35,342 nt of DNA from Candidatus Poseidonia sp. (GCA_023254355.1 JALRLR010000004.1:1-35342), one strand, 5' to 3'; shown: positions 1-9,642, counted from the stretch's first letter. A program made the numbers and translations. The notes: generated by a model not told the origin, from the sequence alone.

Positions 1-67
1 AAACCCCTTCGCCTCGGGCATAATCAATCTGCAATTTTCCGCTACAATCATCGCATTCGTGTTTCAT
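1..67 (-). CDS. tfb: Transcription initiation factor B (TFB), N-terminal zinc-ribbon fragment
   Basis: Only the first 22 codons lie in the window; the gene continues past the left edge. The translation starts MKHECDDCSGKLQIDYARGE. It has a first CxxC pair (Cys5, Cys8), a following DY, and a GE that would precede the second Cys pair. This spacing resembles the archaeal TFB/TFIIB zinc ribbon, where a CxxC is followed by a DY..GE..C stretch. TFB recruits RNA polymerase to TATA-TBP complexes. The start is well supported: AAGGAG (plus positions 76-81) lies 8 bases upstream of the ATG, and a TATA box lies about 35 bases upstream. Another small zinc-ribbon protein with a similar N-terminus is possible, because the second Cys pair and the cyclin folds are outside the window. 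Confidence 0.6.
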   Translation of the reverse strand, partial: MKHECDDCSGKLQIDYARGEGV

Positions 68-101
68 TTTCTCAACTCCTTAGGTACATGAACCGCCAGC
101 C

Positions 102-109
102 TATATAAA
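102..109 (-). promoter_or_regulatory. TATA box of the TFB-like gene
   Basis: Read on the minus strand the sequence is TTTATATA, a strong archaeal TATA box. With the usual 22-27 base spacing, transcription would start near position 80-83. This gives a leader of about 15 bases that just includes the AAGGAG ribosome binding site at 76-81. Confidence 0.7.
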
Positions 110-135
110 CATGAGGCTTTTATCGACCTCATGTT
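108..135. promoter_or_regulatory. Inverted repeat overlapping the TATA/BRE region of the TFB promoter
   Basis: Perfect 9-base arms, AACATGAGG at 108-116 and CCTCATGTT at 127-135, are separated by 10 bases. In the direction of the minus-strand gene the repeat lies directly upstream of the TATA box and touches it, covering the place where the B-recognition element would sit. The geometry fits a repressor operator that blocks TBP/TFB binding. No regulator is identifiable in the window, and the operator role is inferred. Confidence 0.45.
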
Positions 136-375
136 CCAGATTGCCAGATTCATGATTAGGTCTTGTTCAATAACCTTTTTAAGTGTTTGGTATATTTGCC
201 AACACCACATTCGCTGTCTATGAGGATGAAATCGGAACATCCCTCAAGGCCATTGAGATTGGTTATTGCTTCGCGACCCTATTTGAATGCATGGGCTTTC
301 ACCGCGAATCTGTAAGTCTCGCTCAGCGTAAGTTCAAGAAGTGTGGGACGGGTTTCTCAAAACAGGGACGCCGAA
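136..375. other. AT-richer intergenic region with candidate plus-strand promoter
   Basis: This stretch is visibly richer in A/T than the rest of the window and holds no convincing gene. Possible TATA-like elements for the helicase-nuclease operon are TTTTTAAG near 176-183 and TATATTT near 191-197. Either would leave a leader of about 150-170 bases before the ATG at 376. An open frame from a TTG at 183 resembles no family known to me and runs into the downstream gene out of frame, so it is treated as non-coding. Confidence 0.35.
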
Positions 376-3300
376 ATGAACTCGGAAATCACCATCACGT
401 CGGAATACACGCCCGCTGGTCGCGGCATGCCGGCGTGGTTGTTTGATGCGTTGGCCACGACCTCTGCACCCAACGTGCTTGTCCTCCACCCAACCGAACT
501 CCATCGCCAACAAACGCTTGAACGCCTTCAGGAGCGTGGGGCCTCCCCTTCGCCCAACCAACACCTCACGCTCAACCGTCTTGTCCGTTTGCTCCACACC
601 GATCTTCGTTTACCGGTTCTTCTTGACGACGATGCGTCCAACTTCATGGCCGTCCACGCCCGCTGTGTTGCAGCTGCCGAGGAAGGGCGGTTTCCCTTTC
701 TCCACGTACCCGGCGTGGGGGCGTGGTCCATGACGAAGACCCAACGGCTCCACCGCCTCCACGGCGAACTGATGAACCTTCGACGACCGTTTGATTGGGA
801 CAACGAACCCGGCGTTTCCGTCTTTCACGAACTCTTGTTGACTCACCAGCGTCAGGTGGGGGGTACCTTGCCCCCCCTTGTGTTGCGGTCGGTGGTGGAA
901 GCGCTTTCAACGGCGGAGGTTCCGCCGTTTCACATCAGCAACATCGACGGCCTCGTCTTGCTGGACATGGCCCCCGATTTTTCCGAACTTGAACAGGATT
1001 TACTCCTCACTCTGGCCGCCTTTAAGCCGGTTCACCAGCTCCTCTGCCCGGGTTCCTTCCGTCTCGGCCATCACGGGGCGTATCTGATTGATGAGCCACC
1101 GTGCACCACCGAGACCCTTCCAACATGGCTTCCGCCACACGATGTGTGGACGGCAGAAAACGACGGATGGCGAAGCGATGTTGGGGCGGAAAAGGCCACT
1201 TCGATCACCCGAATCACGGTTGACGACCGTGCGGACATTCCCTTTGCTACGCAGGTGCTGTTAAGCGAGTTCATGCGGGGTGGAAACGGAACGGTTCTGG
1301 TGATTGATGCCGCCGCTCGTGAACGTGAAGCGTTGTGGACCAAAGCCTTGGGACAACTTGGCATCGCTCGGGGGGGTTTGGCGACCACGCTCGATCAACA
1401 ACCCACGCATCACGCCATCATGGCAGCGGCGCGCCTTGCTCAAGGCATGTCAGCGTGGTCGTTGACTTCCTTGCAGCACCTGGCCACTTCGGCGACCCTC
1501 CCGCTCAACGACGACCTCTTTCCTAACCTCACGCATCCTGAACACGCCGATTGGCGCCCTCGTCCCGACCAATCCGTGCTCGAAGACATCGCCCGCCAAT
1601 TCCACGTGCTTGGCGGACCGGGGGCCATCGCTCGGTGGTTAGGGGTCCTTGCCTCGGCCCACCCCAACTTTGCTGACCGCAACCCGCAAGCCAAACGCCA
1701 ATCGCTTGAGGAGACGCAATGGTGGCTTTCGTGCCTCCTCCGCGTGTGGTCTCCACTTCTCTCTCCAGAAGACCGCCATCTGCTCTCGGCCCTTCCCGTT
1801 GGCTGCAGTTCTGGCGTTGCCCTTCCGTTGCCCGAGGCGGTTGCCGATGGCCCAGCATGGTTGGCCTGGTTGGTCCAGGCCTTGGACCTCAACCGATTGG
1901 CCCAACGGCGCGCACCGGGGGACGGTGGCTTTGGCGCCGTCCAGAGGTTGCTCGACGCGCTCAACGACGTGCTTGCTCACCTTCGCCAGTGCAAGTTGAC
2001 CCCCCCGTCCTCGGGGCGCGAGTTTGTCGAACTTCTGGACCACCTTGGGTCCTCCACTCAAGTCCCCCACCAGGCCGCAACCACCCGAAACGTGCAGGTC
2101 GTCACGCCCGAGGACGCCCTTGGTTGCGAAGCCGACTTGGTCGTGTTGGCCGGCGTTGACGTCGATGCGTGGGGGATGCGAACCCCCGTCGTTCCGTGGT
2201 TGGACGCCCATGCTCAAGTTCGATTGGGCATCTTCCAATCGGACCGGGCGGTCCGCCAAGGGCGCCATCATCTGCGTCACCTCCTCAATGCCGCTCCTTC
2301 GGTGGTGGTGTTTGATTCAACTCCCGAAGAAGGTGGTGGTCCCAGTGCGCCCTTGGCTGAATGGTTGAGCGATGTTCGCCGCAGCAACGAATGGAGTGAC
2401 ATGCGTCAACCTCCTGCCTTCCTGCCAGAGGCGGCGTATCAAGGCGAAAGCATTCATCGGCGATTTCAATGGGTGGTTCGCGAGACGGGTCACGGAAGTT
2501 GGTTGAAACCGTTGCCAACGGTCTTCATCAACGAAGGTGACGTCGCTCATCGGCGCCATCAAGGCTTTGCGCCGGCTGACCGAAGGCAGCAACTCGGACG
2601 CGATGTTCACGCTTTGTTGCCGTTTGAAGCGGCCATCAACAATCCCTTGTCGGTGGTGGACGGCTTCGAGAGCGCCGTTCACGCCGATCGGTACCGAAGG
2701 CAGCCCACTCACCGAGATTTGGCGGATGGACAAACGCTCGCATGGGACACTCGTGAACAATTGTTGAGCACGGATGCAGTGGTGTTGCGTCCAACCAAAG
2801 CCTCGCTAGGGGCTCCAGGGGTGCTTGCTGGGCAATGGCCTCATTTGGGTCACCGTGACGGGGGTCCGGTTTCCCTTGCGGTCGACCCAAGGCCGCTCCC
2901 CCCCTACACCGTGGAAGGCCTCCACCTTTCGCAGCGTTTCGGGTCCCAAGGTGCGCCTTACGAACGGCGGAGTTGGTCCCCGAGCCGTCTCGAAGCATGG
3001 CTCAAATGCCCACGCCAAGCTTGGGTGAAGCAGGTGTTGTCGGCGGATGACGGTGAAGAGGCCGAGGCCGAAGACATCGACGTTCGCGTCCGAGGACAGA
3101 TCCTTCACGACACCGAAGCCGCCCTGCTCGCCGGCCACGGGGTTCCCGTTGGAGGGGAAATGACCGAAGGGATTCAACCTCTTCACCGTGGCCCGATGGG
3201 GCAAGCCGATCACGCTTGGACCACCGTTCTGACCTTTTTGCAAAACGAGGTCCCTTGGCTAGGCCGCCACAACGCCGTTTCCATCCATCGCACACGTGAC

Positions 3301-4107
3301 CTCATCGACGCCACGCCCGAGGCTTGGCAGGCCCTGCTCGAGGGCGAGGTTGACCTCCCTCCAAGCGGCCGGCTGGCGAGGATGCTTGATGCGGACATGA
3401 TGTTGAGCAGCGCTTGCCCCGTTGCCGTTGAGTGGTCACCTCGAACCGATGAGGAGCGCTTCATTCACCTCGTCGCACCGGGGGCCCCTGAAAGCGGTTT
3501 CAATTTCTTCGGTTACGCCGACCGTGTTGACGTCGTGGCCCTGACCGCCGCCCAGCACGAGGCGTTGACCGAACAAGGCGTGATTGGGCCGGCCTCGCAC
3601 GACACACCCTATCCCCTTGACGGCACGCCTCGGACCGCTCAGCGTTTGGTCGTTCTTCGTGACCTCAAATCCGTCACGGGTCCTTCACCGAAGTACGCCG
3701 GATTGCGACACACACGATGCCTGTTTGAAGACCTGCAATTGGCCCTTTACGCTCGTGCATGGGAATTGCTTCACCCCAACGACCGTGTCGTTGGCGTGGG
3801 GGCAACCGAAATCGGCGAATACACCACCCACTACGTCGAACTTGATAGCGACTTGGAACGCTTTGACGACGAACTGGCCATTGGTGAAATCACTCGCTAT
3901 TTCCCGCTCCACTTCCCTGCACAATCCGTCGACGGCTCCCCCACCACTTCGTTCCGACGATGGATGGCAGAACGCTTGCTGGTCGCTCAGCGGGCGGTGG
4001 ACGCCGCCGCCTCCGGACAGATCAACCCAACTCCGGGTGCGCATTGCGATTACTGCGCCGTTGCCAACGCTTGCGGAGCAGCTCCCGGGGCAGGAGGTGG
4101 TGCGTGA
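376..4107 (+). CDS. AddB/RexB-like nuclease subunit with C-terminal PD-(D/E)XK domain and Fe-S cysteines
   Basis: The 1243-residue protein is the probable B subunit of an AddAB-like double-strand-break resection enzyme. The C-terminal third holds a RecB-type nuclease: His911, an ADRVD segment (Asp1049/Asp1052), the DLK motif (Asp1096-Lys1098) and QLALY (Gln1121-Tyr1125). Four cysteines, Cys878 and Cys1224-x2-Cys1227-x5-Cys1233, match the spacing of the Fe-S staple in Bacillus AddB. The N-terminal two thirds look like the inactive helicase fold of AddB: I see no Walker A motif, but a VTPEDALG...DLVVLAGVD stretch recalls the degenerate motif region. The stop overlaps the start of the helicase gene by one base (TGATG), so the two are co-translated. 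The ATG at 376 was chosen over a GTG at 343, which lacks a ribosome binding site. The family call is firm; equivalence to bacterial AddB is inferred. Confidence 0.8.
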   Translation: MNSEITITSEYTPAGRGMPAWLFDALATTSAPNVLVLHPTELHRQQTLERLQERGASPSPNQHLTLNRLVRLLHTDLRLPVLLDDDASNFMAVHARCVAAAEEGRFPFLHVPGVGAWSMTKTQRLHRLHGELMNLRRPFDWDNEPGVSVFHELLLTHQRQVGGTLPPLVLRSVVEALSTAEVPPFHISNIDGLVLLDMAPDFSELEQDLLLTLAAFKPVHQLLCPGSFRLGHHGAYLIDEPPCTTETLPTWLPPHDVWTAENDGWRSDVGAEKATSITRITVDDRADIPFATQVLLSEFMRGGNGTVLVIDAAAREREALWTKALGQLGIARGGLATTLDQQPTHHAIMAAARLAQGMSAWSLTSLQHLATSATLPLNDDLFPNLTHPEHADWRPRPDQSVLEDIARQFHVLGGPGAIARWLGVLASAHPNFADRNPQAKRQSLEETQWWLSCLLRVWSPLLSPEDRHLLSALPVGCSSGVALPLPEAVADGPAWLAWLVQALDLNRLAQRRAPGDGGFGAVQRLLDALNDVLAHLRQCKLTPPSSGREFVELLDHLGSSTQVPHQAATTRNVQVVTPEDALGCEADLVVLAGVDVDAWGMRTPVVPWLDAHAQVRLGIFQSDRAVRQGRHHLRHLLNAAPSVVVFDSTPEEGGGPSAPLAEWLSDVRRSNEWSDMRQPPAFLPEAAYQGESIHRRFQWVVRETGHGSWLKPLPTVFINEGDVAHRRHQGFAPADRRQQLGRDVHALLPFEAAINNPLSVVDGFESAVHADRYRRQPTHRDLADGQTLAWDTREQLLSTDAVVLRPTKASLGAPGVLAGQWPHLGHRDGGPVSLAVDPRPLPPYTVEGLHLSQRFGSQGAPYERRSWSPSRLEAWLKCPRQAWVKQVLSADDGEEAEAEDIDVRVRGQILHDTEAALLAGHGVPVGGEMTEGIQPLHRGPMGQADHAWTTVLTFLQNEVPWLGRHNAVSIHRTRDLIDATPEAWQALLEGEVDLPPSGRLARMLDADMMLSSACPVAVEWSPRTDEERFIHLVAPGAPESGFNFFGYADRVDVVALTAAQHEALTEQGVIGPASHDTPYPLDGTPRTAQRLVVLRDLKSVTGPSPKYAGLRHTRCLFEDLQLALYARAWELLHPNDRVVGVGATEIGEYTTHYVELDSDLERFDDELAIGEITRYFPLHFPAQSVDGSPTTSFRRWMAERLLVAQRAVDAAASGQINPTPGAHCDYCAVANACGAAPGAGGGA

Positions 4108-7100
4108 TGATTCGATTCAACACAAGTCAACGACTCGGCCTTGACTTGGACCGTCACATTGCGTTGGACGCCGGTGCAGGAACCGGGAAAACCACCGTCA
4201 TGGCCGAACGCTACGTTCAGCATTTGATGGCCAGCGAACAGCGGGCCACGCACGTCACACCAACGGGGCCCCGCACCCCGCTCACCGGCCACGGCGCCTT
4301 GCGGGCACCGAAGCGAGAGCGAACCCAATTGGAAGCGTGGCCCGGACTGCTTCCAAGTGAAGTGGTCGCCATCACCTTTACTCGAAAATCCGCTGGGGAG
4401 CTGAAAGCCCGCATCCGCCATCGCCTTTCTCAAACGCGGGACACGCCCCCGGGCGCCGACGAGGAAGGGGTGTTTGATCCACGCTTGCGGCAGTCGGGTG
4501 ATGTGGAGATGCTCCTCTCAGCGCTCGACGAGGCCCCAATTTCCACCATCGACGCCTTCCTCAATCAACTCGTCCAGCCCTACATCGATTTGGTGGCGTT
4601 GTACCCTTCCAATCAGCAAGTGGCCGAGGAGCGGGCGCCGCTGATGGTCAGCGACACGTTGCACGCTGTTTGGCGCATTCGATCTGCCGACGACGCACGG
4701 GAGGCGGGGGTGCTCAACCATCACGACGCGTTCTTGGAGGCGAGAACCCGGTTGGTGACTCGATTGGGGGGTCAGGACCAAGCGGAGGTGGTCCTCAACG
4801 GGTTGCTGTCTCGCTCGTTGTTCGTTGAACAATCTCATCGTTCCATGATTCAAGAGGCACAGGCGCTGGGGTTGTCTTGGAACGGACGAGGGCCCGTTCC
4901 CGTAACGGTCCTCTTGAACACCATTGCCGAACCGGTGGCCGATCTTCTGCCGGCGTTCATGGAGGACGTCAGCACTCGAGTTTTGGCGTGGTTGGACGAG
5001 TTTGCCCCCTATCACATGGTTTGCGTTCATCCCGCCGAGACCGAGACCCATCTCACGCGTTACAATCATCTGCGTCGTTTGCTGACGGGTCCGCGCCCCA
5101 CCCAACCAGGCGAACAACTCTCCTGGATGTGGCAACTCTTCCTCGGTTTGGCGACGTCCTCTGGTTTGGTGAAACCCACCTGCAAATTCTTCCCCAACAA
5201 CCACCTTCCCAGCGGCGACGATTGGCCTTCGGGTCTGCTCACCAAATCCAACGTCCGTGGCATGCCTGGCACGGAGAAAAACGAGTTGTACCAACGTGCT
5301 GCCAACCGATTGCCCGGTATCTTGGAGCGTTTGGACTCGGCCGAGGGGACGCTCATTCGTTTGCTGGCTCAGTCGGCGTTCCTGCTCGCGCCCGGAACGG
5401 GTTTTGACGGCATGCCGTTGGATTGTCCGCTTCGGCTGGACCCGCTCGAATCGCCGCTCCCGCTGGAGCCCGGTGAGCGGGACATGTACGTCACGGCATC
5501 GTTGCAGACCGAAGTGTTGAGCGATTTGATGGTCATGCACACGGCGCTTCGCCAAATCCTGGCCCGAAGAAAATCGCTGGACGGCATGCATGACTTCGAT
5601 GACATGCAACGGTTCGCAGCGGATCTCCTGTTGGCTCGTTGCCCCGATGTCTGCCGCCATCGCTACCCGCCCGATGTCATCGATGTTCTGGACGCTGCAG
5701 GAGAGGAGCCGTGGAGCGATGTTCACATCGCTCGCGCCCTGACCATGCTGAACGACCGGCCGGTGTTGCGTGAAGACCTGCAGCGGCGCTTTTCCATCCT
5801 CAGCGATTTACGCCGGCAGTTCCGGGCCTTCATCATCGATGAATACCAAGACACGAACCCCTCTCATTATCGCCTCCTTGCTCGTCTTTGGGGACGGAGG
5901 ACTCGCCGTGAAGGCGACCCCGAACGGCCTCTTGGGCCGTGGGACCCAACGGTCTGTATCGTGGGCGACATGAAGCAGAGCATCTACCGCTTCCGTCAGG
6001 CAGAAGTTTCCGTGATGCGTCGGGCCGTGGCTGCCATCCGAGCGTTCAACGCCCTCGAAGTCAACGATGAGCGTTTGGACCATCTTCGCGCCCCGGGGTG
6101 TGGTCGTGACCCTCGGCCCGTCGGGGCCGGAGGCGAAGGAGGCTCGTTTTCAAATCTGCACGACGGCGCCGTTTCAGCCCCCCATGAACACGTCCCGTTC
6201 GACCGGGAAGACGACCCGTCGCTGCCCACCATCGAAGGGGACCGTCGACAACGACGCTCTGAAGGCCACGTTGACCTCACCTCCAACCATCGAACCCGCC
6301 ACGATTTGATGAGGACGATGAACGACCTCTTTGACGAGGTGTTCCATCCACGTCACCACGAACTCCCCGGTGATTGGCACGCTGAGGCTCAACGCTTGCG
6401 TCCGGCTCGCGACAACGATGAACCGGGCGTCCTGGAGTGGTTGCTGCCCGTGCCGGGGACCGTCACAAACGCTCCATCGGACCTCGAAGAAGCGGTGGAG
6501 ACCTTCGAAGACCCCTCGGCCAGCGCCGTGGAGCGTGAACACGAACTGATCGCCGACCGTTTGCAAGCTCTGCTTCGCCATGCTCCCACGCGGGTGTGGT
6601 CCTCCACAACGGCCGGTTGGGTCACGGTGAACGAAACGGGTCCAGAAGTTCGACCCAACGACATCATGATTCTCGTGAACTCGAGGAAGCACCTCCCCGA
6701 CCTCGTCCGAAGGCTCCGTGGACGAAACATTCCCGTGATGGCGGACCGGCAGGGTTGGTTGCTCCAGCAACCCGTCGTTCAGCCGCTGATGGCGCTGCTG
6801 GGTTTGATGGCCCGCCCGTCGATGCGAAAAGCCGCGTTTGAGTTGGCTCGCTCGCCGGTGGTCGGCATGACCGAGCGACAAGTTCACGATTTGCTGGTTG
6901 ACCTCCCGGTGGGCCACAACGTGTGGCCTGCTTTGATGGGGAATGCACCCACCGAAGCGGTGGGCCAACATCTGGCCACGCTCCACCAATTGATTGAATG
7001 GGGAGCGGTGTACGATGCGTTTGACGCCGTGTTGGACCACTCCGACCTGTTGGTGGCTTATCCCGACGATGCCCAACGACAATTCGCCGAAGCGTGGGTC

Positions 7101-9023
7101 ACCCTTCTCCATGGCATCGGCGAAGAAACGGGTCACGACGTGGCGGCCATGCACCGCCGAATGGTGGATATTCACGGTCTTGGCTCAAGCGGTCCTCAAG
7201 CCATCGCCAAGGCCGACCCTAATTCGGTCCAAATCATGACCATTCACGGCTCAAAGGGGCTCCAAGCCCCCGTTGTGGTGGTCTCCGGATTGTTTTCAGC
7301 GGGCATGGCCGACGCCAGCATGGCGGTTCAAGACAACATTTTGGTGACGCCTCAAATCGTGGCGGGACGAATTCAACCTTGGCGAGCCCGCGACCGACCA
7401 AAGGACGGCCTCTGGTCCTTTGCAGCGGAGATGAACAAAGCGCAAGACAAAGCCGAACTGCGACGAAAATTCTACGTCGCGCTCACCCGTGTCAAGGACC
7501 GTCTTATCCTCACGGGGTCTCCGGGCAAGCAGTTCACGTTCGACGAGGTTTCGGGACGCTTGTCCGTGCGCCTTCAACCCGACCCCCGAACGATGGGACG
7601 GATGCTCATCGAGGGGTTGCGACGCGCTTCGTGGTGCGCCGAAGACGCGAATTCACCTTGGCTGTTGGACGGCGAGGTCGATGCTCCCGACCTCCCACCG
7701 TTTTCCGTTCAAGCCACCCAAACAGCGCTGGACCCCGCCACCCTGCTGACCGCTGCACCGTTGGGTCAGGATGGTGTGCCTGGCCTCCGCCTTTACCACC
7801 ACCCGCTTTGCTTCGATCACGTGACCGTCCCTTCGGCCCAGCGAACGGCGAGGATGATTGAGGCCCATTTGGACCACGGTCCAACCCGTGAAGTCGCCAC
7901 TTCGACTCCGCTCTCGGTTGACCAAGCCATCAAAGGAGCCGCCCATCACTTGGACAGCACCCATGCCTGCCAACGACGCTACTGGCTGGAACACGTCAAA
8001 GGTTGGCCAACCGAACCGTTCGTCCTTCCCTCCACCTCCTCGGTGCCGACCGAAGAGCGTCGCTGGCCAGAACCCACGGAATTTGGGTTGATGATGCACC
8101 GCATCCTTGAGATTGGTCTGCGAAACCCGCTCAACAAACACAGCAGCACACCCATGCTCGAACCGTCCTGGTTGCACCCTTCCGAGGACGACTTGGCATC
8201 AAGCACCACCGTGGCGCGTGTGCTCGAGGAGTTTGGTTACGGTAGAGAACAGGACGCAGGCCGTTCAGCGGCCCACTTGCGTGACCGCTTGGTCCATTTG
8301 GGCGGCCTCATCGACGAAGGTTTGCTCGGTCGCTGGGTGTCGGGTGAAACGCATCATGGCTGGACGGTGGAAGCGGTTCGAACCGAATTGCCGTTCTTCC
8401 ACCGGGAACGGTTGGAAGTGGACAGCGAGGCCTTCCACGTTTCCGAACATGGTCACGCCGACCCACCCTCCGTTACCACCTCGGTGACGATGGATTTCAG
8501 CGGACGAGCCGACTTGGTGTTGGCCCTATCGGACCAAAACGGCCAGGGCGCGTTGCAAGTGGTTGATTTGAAGACCAAAGGATGCCTTGCTTCGTTTGAT
8601 CCCTCATCGCCTGCCGACGGTCACGCCTTACAGGCCGTTCCGCCCACCCGTCTCGAGGTGGCGCCCGCCTCACCGGCTGAGGAAACCATCCTGCAGGAAC
8701 ACCGATTGCAGTTAACGTTGTATTCCATGGCCCTCGAGGCCATGGAAGCCACCAAACCCGAGGGTGAGCGGCGACATGTCCTCCCACCTGCGCTGTTGCT
8801 CGGTGCGAACGGCCGAATCGTGCAACTTGACGATGAGGATTTCAATCAGGCAAAAGAGGACCTTCGCCGTCATCTTCAGTGGCGCTCAGCGGTTCACTTG
8901 AACCCCACCTTGCCCGAACCGCAACGGCTCCCGTCCGGAACGACAACCTGTCAGCAGTGCCCGTTTTATCGCGGCGACCTCCGTCGATGCGGGCCGCAGG
9001 GCGAGCCGCTTGGATTCATGTGA
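4107..9023 (+). CDS. AddA/RecB-like UvrD-family helicase-nuclease
   Basis: The 1638-residue protein should be the motor and second nuclease of the AddAB-like complex. All superfamily 1A helicase motifs are visible: Walker A GAGTGKTT (Lys28), ITFTRKSAGELKAR, ISTIDAF, DEYQDTN (about 578-584), GDMKQSIYRFR, LTSNHRT, IHGSKGLQ and FYVALTRVKDRL. The C-terminal domain is a RecB nuclease with H in GLMMH, Asp1469 (GRADLV), DLK (Asp1487-Lys1489) and QLTLY (Gln1535-Tyr1539). Cys1288 plus Cys1615-x2-Cys1618-x9-Cys1628 form a second putative Fe-S staple, which I do not expect in Firmicutes AddA. There is a charged insertion of about 30 residues after Walker A and a low-complexity one before motif IV. The start is the ATG in TGATG, with GGAGGTG (4093-4099) seven bases upstream. 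The gene converges with the methyltransferase and overlaps its end by 8 bases. Confidence 0.88.
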   Translation: MIRFNTSQRLGLDLDRHIALDAGAGTGKTTVMAERYVQHLMASEQRATHVTPTGPRTPLTGHGALRAPKRERTQLEAWPGLLPSEVVAITFTRKSAGELKARIRHRLSQTRDTPPGADEEGVFDPRLRQSGDVEMLLSALDEAPISTIDAFLNQLVQPYIDLVALYPSNQQVAEERAPLMVSDTLHAVWRIRSADDAREAGVLNHHDAFLEARTRLVTRLGGQDQAEVVLNGLLSRSLFVEQSHRSMIQEAQALGLSWNGRGPVPVTVLLNTIAEPVADLLPAFMEDVSTRVLAWLDEFAPYHMVCVHPAETETHLTRYNHLRRLLTGPRPTQPGEQLSWMWQLFLGLATSSGLVKPTCKFFPNNHLPSGDDWPSGLLTKSNVRGMPGTEKNELYQRAANRLPGILERLDSAEGTLIRLLAQSAFLLAPGTGFDGMPLDCPLRLDPLESPLPLEPGERDMYVTASLQTEVLSDLMVMHTALRQILARRKSLDGMHDFDDMQRFAADLLLARCPDVCRHRYPPDVIDVLDAAGEEPWSDVHIARALTMLNDRPVLREDLQRRFSILSDLRRQFRAFIIDEYQDTNPSHYRLLARLWGRRTRREGDPERPLGPWDPTVCIVGDMKQSIYRFRQAEVSVMRRAVAAIRAFNALEVNDERLDHLRAPGCGRDPRPVGAGGEGGSFSNLHDGAVSAPHEHVPFDREDDPSLPTIEGDRRQRRSEGHVDLTSNHRTRHDLMRTMNDLFDEVFHPRHHELPGDWHAEAQRLRPARDNDEPGVLEWLLPVPGTVTNAPSDLEEAVETFEDPSASAVEREHELIADRLQALLRHAPTRVWSSTTAGWVTVNETGPEVRPNDIMILVNSRKHLPDLVRRLRGRNIPVMADRQGWLLQQPVVQPLMALLGLMARPSMRKAAFELARSPVVGMTERQVHDLLVDLPVGHNVWPALMGNAPTEAVGQHLATLHQLIEWGAVYDAFDAVLDHSDLLVAYPDDAQRQFAEAWVTLLHGIGEETGHDVAAMHRRMVDIHGLGSSGPQAIAKADPNSVQIMTIHGSKGLQAPVVVVSGLFSAGMADASMAVQDNILVTPQIVAGRIQPWRARDRPKDGLWSFAAEMNKAQDKAELRRKFYVALTRVKDRLILTGSPGKQFTFDEVSGRLSVRLQPDPRTMGRMLIEGLRRASWCAEDANSPWLLDGEVDAPDLPPFSVQATQTALDPATLLTAAPLGQDGVPGLRLYHHPLCFDHVTVPSAQRTARMIEAHLDHGPTREVATSTPLSVDQAIKGAAHHLDSTHACQRRYWLEHVKGWPTEPFVLPSTSSVPTEERRWPEPTEFGLMMHRILEIGLRNPLNKHSSTPMLEPSWLHPSEDDLASSTTVARVLEEFGYGREQDAGRSAAHLRDRLVHLGGLIDEGLLGRWVSGETHHGWTVEAVRTELPFFHRERLEVDSEAFHVSEHGHADPPSVTTSVTMDFSGRADLVLALSDQNGQGALQVVDLKTKGCLASFDPSSPADGHALQAVPPTRLEVAPASPAEETILQEHRLQLTLYSMALEAMEATKPEGERRHVLPPALLLGANGRIVQLDDEDFNQAKEDLRRHLQWRSAVHLNPTLPEPQRLPSGTTTCQQCPFYRGDLRRCGPQGEPLGFM

Positions 9024-9642
9024 GGGCGGGCTTGGAAGCCGTCAAGACGAGGGTGCCGGCCCAACCTTCCTTGGCACCGACTTGTTCTGCGTGAATGTCG
9101 GTGAACCCTGCATCGGCCAACCCTTGTTTCCACGCTTCCATGCTCAAGGTGCTCATGTGGACGTGCAACGAAACGCCCCAGTCGTGGCTGGCTTCGTTCT
9201 CCAGATAATGGTCCACTCCGATGACCAGCCGTCCTCCGGGGTTCATCCATGCATCGTGGACGGTCTTGAGGAACGGAAGGGGTTCCTCAAGGTAATACAA
9301 GCACTCCATGGTGTGGACCAAGTCCACCGGGGTGGAGGGGGACCATTCGGGTAACATGGCCTCAACGTACGCTCCCGAGGGGTCAATCTCCCGTGCTTTG
9401 GCAATCATGGACGGAGCGCCGTCCATTCCCGAGGCGTGTTCGCACAACGGGTGCTGACGCAACCGCCGCACCACCCAACCGTTCCCGCATCCAATGTCAA
9501 TGGCGGTGAACGGCTGGTTCCAGCCCTCCAACAGTCGGTCGAGCATCACGTCCACGCTCGGGGTGTGGCCCCGTTCCATGCCTTCATCTCGGCCGTTGTC
9601 GGCCCATTCGCTGAACAAATCCGTCGCCGGTCGCAGGGTCAT
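9016..9642 (-). CDS. Class I SAM-dependent methyltransferase
   Basis: The product of about 208 residues has a Rossmann-type methyltransferase core. Motif I is AIDIGCGNGW, followed by an acidic MDGAPSMI (motif II region), DLVHTMECLYYLEEP (motif IV/post-motif) and a GGRLVIGVDHYLE strand. The substrate cannot be told from sequence; the fold matches small-molecule (UbiE/BioC-like) methyltransferases. I prefer the ATG at 9642 because GAGGAGGG precedes it by about ten bases. Upstream ATGs at 9669 and 9699 remain possible and would add 9 or 19 residues. The gene is divergent from the iminopeptidase, and its last 8 bases overlap the end of the helicase-nuclease gene. Confidence 0.75.
   Translation of the reverse strand: MTLRPATDLFSEWADNGRDEGMERGHTPSVDVMLDRLLEGWNQPFTAIDIGCGNGWVVRRLRQHPLCEHASGMDGAPSMIAKAREIDPSGAYVEAMLPEWSPSTPVDLVHTMECLYYLEEPLPFLKTVHDAWMNPGGRLVIGVDHYLENEASHDWGVSLHVHMSTLSMEAWKQGLADAGFTDIHAEQVGAKEGWAGTLVLTASKPALT

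Noticed and set aside
343-375. GTG start extending the AddB-like protein by 11 residues
   Set aside because: No ribosome binding site; the ATG at 376 is the first standard start.
183-446. Open frame from a TTG in the left intergenic region
   Set aside because: No recognisable protein, no ribosome binding site, and it runs out of frame into the nuclease gene.
4518-5726. 402-codon open frame on the minus strand
   Set aside because: Antisense of the helicase-nuclease gene with Arg/Gln/His-rich composition typical of shadows.
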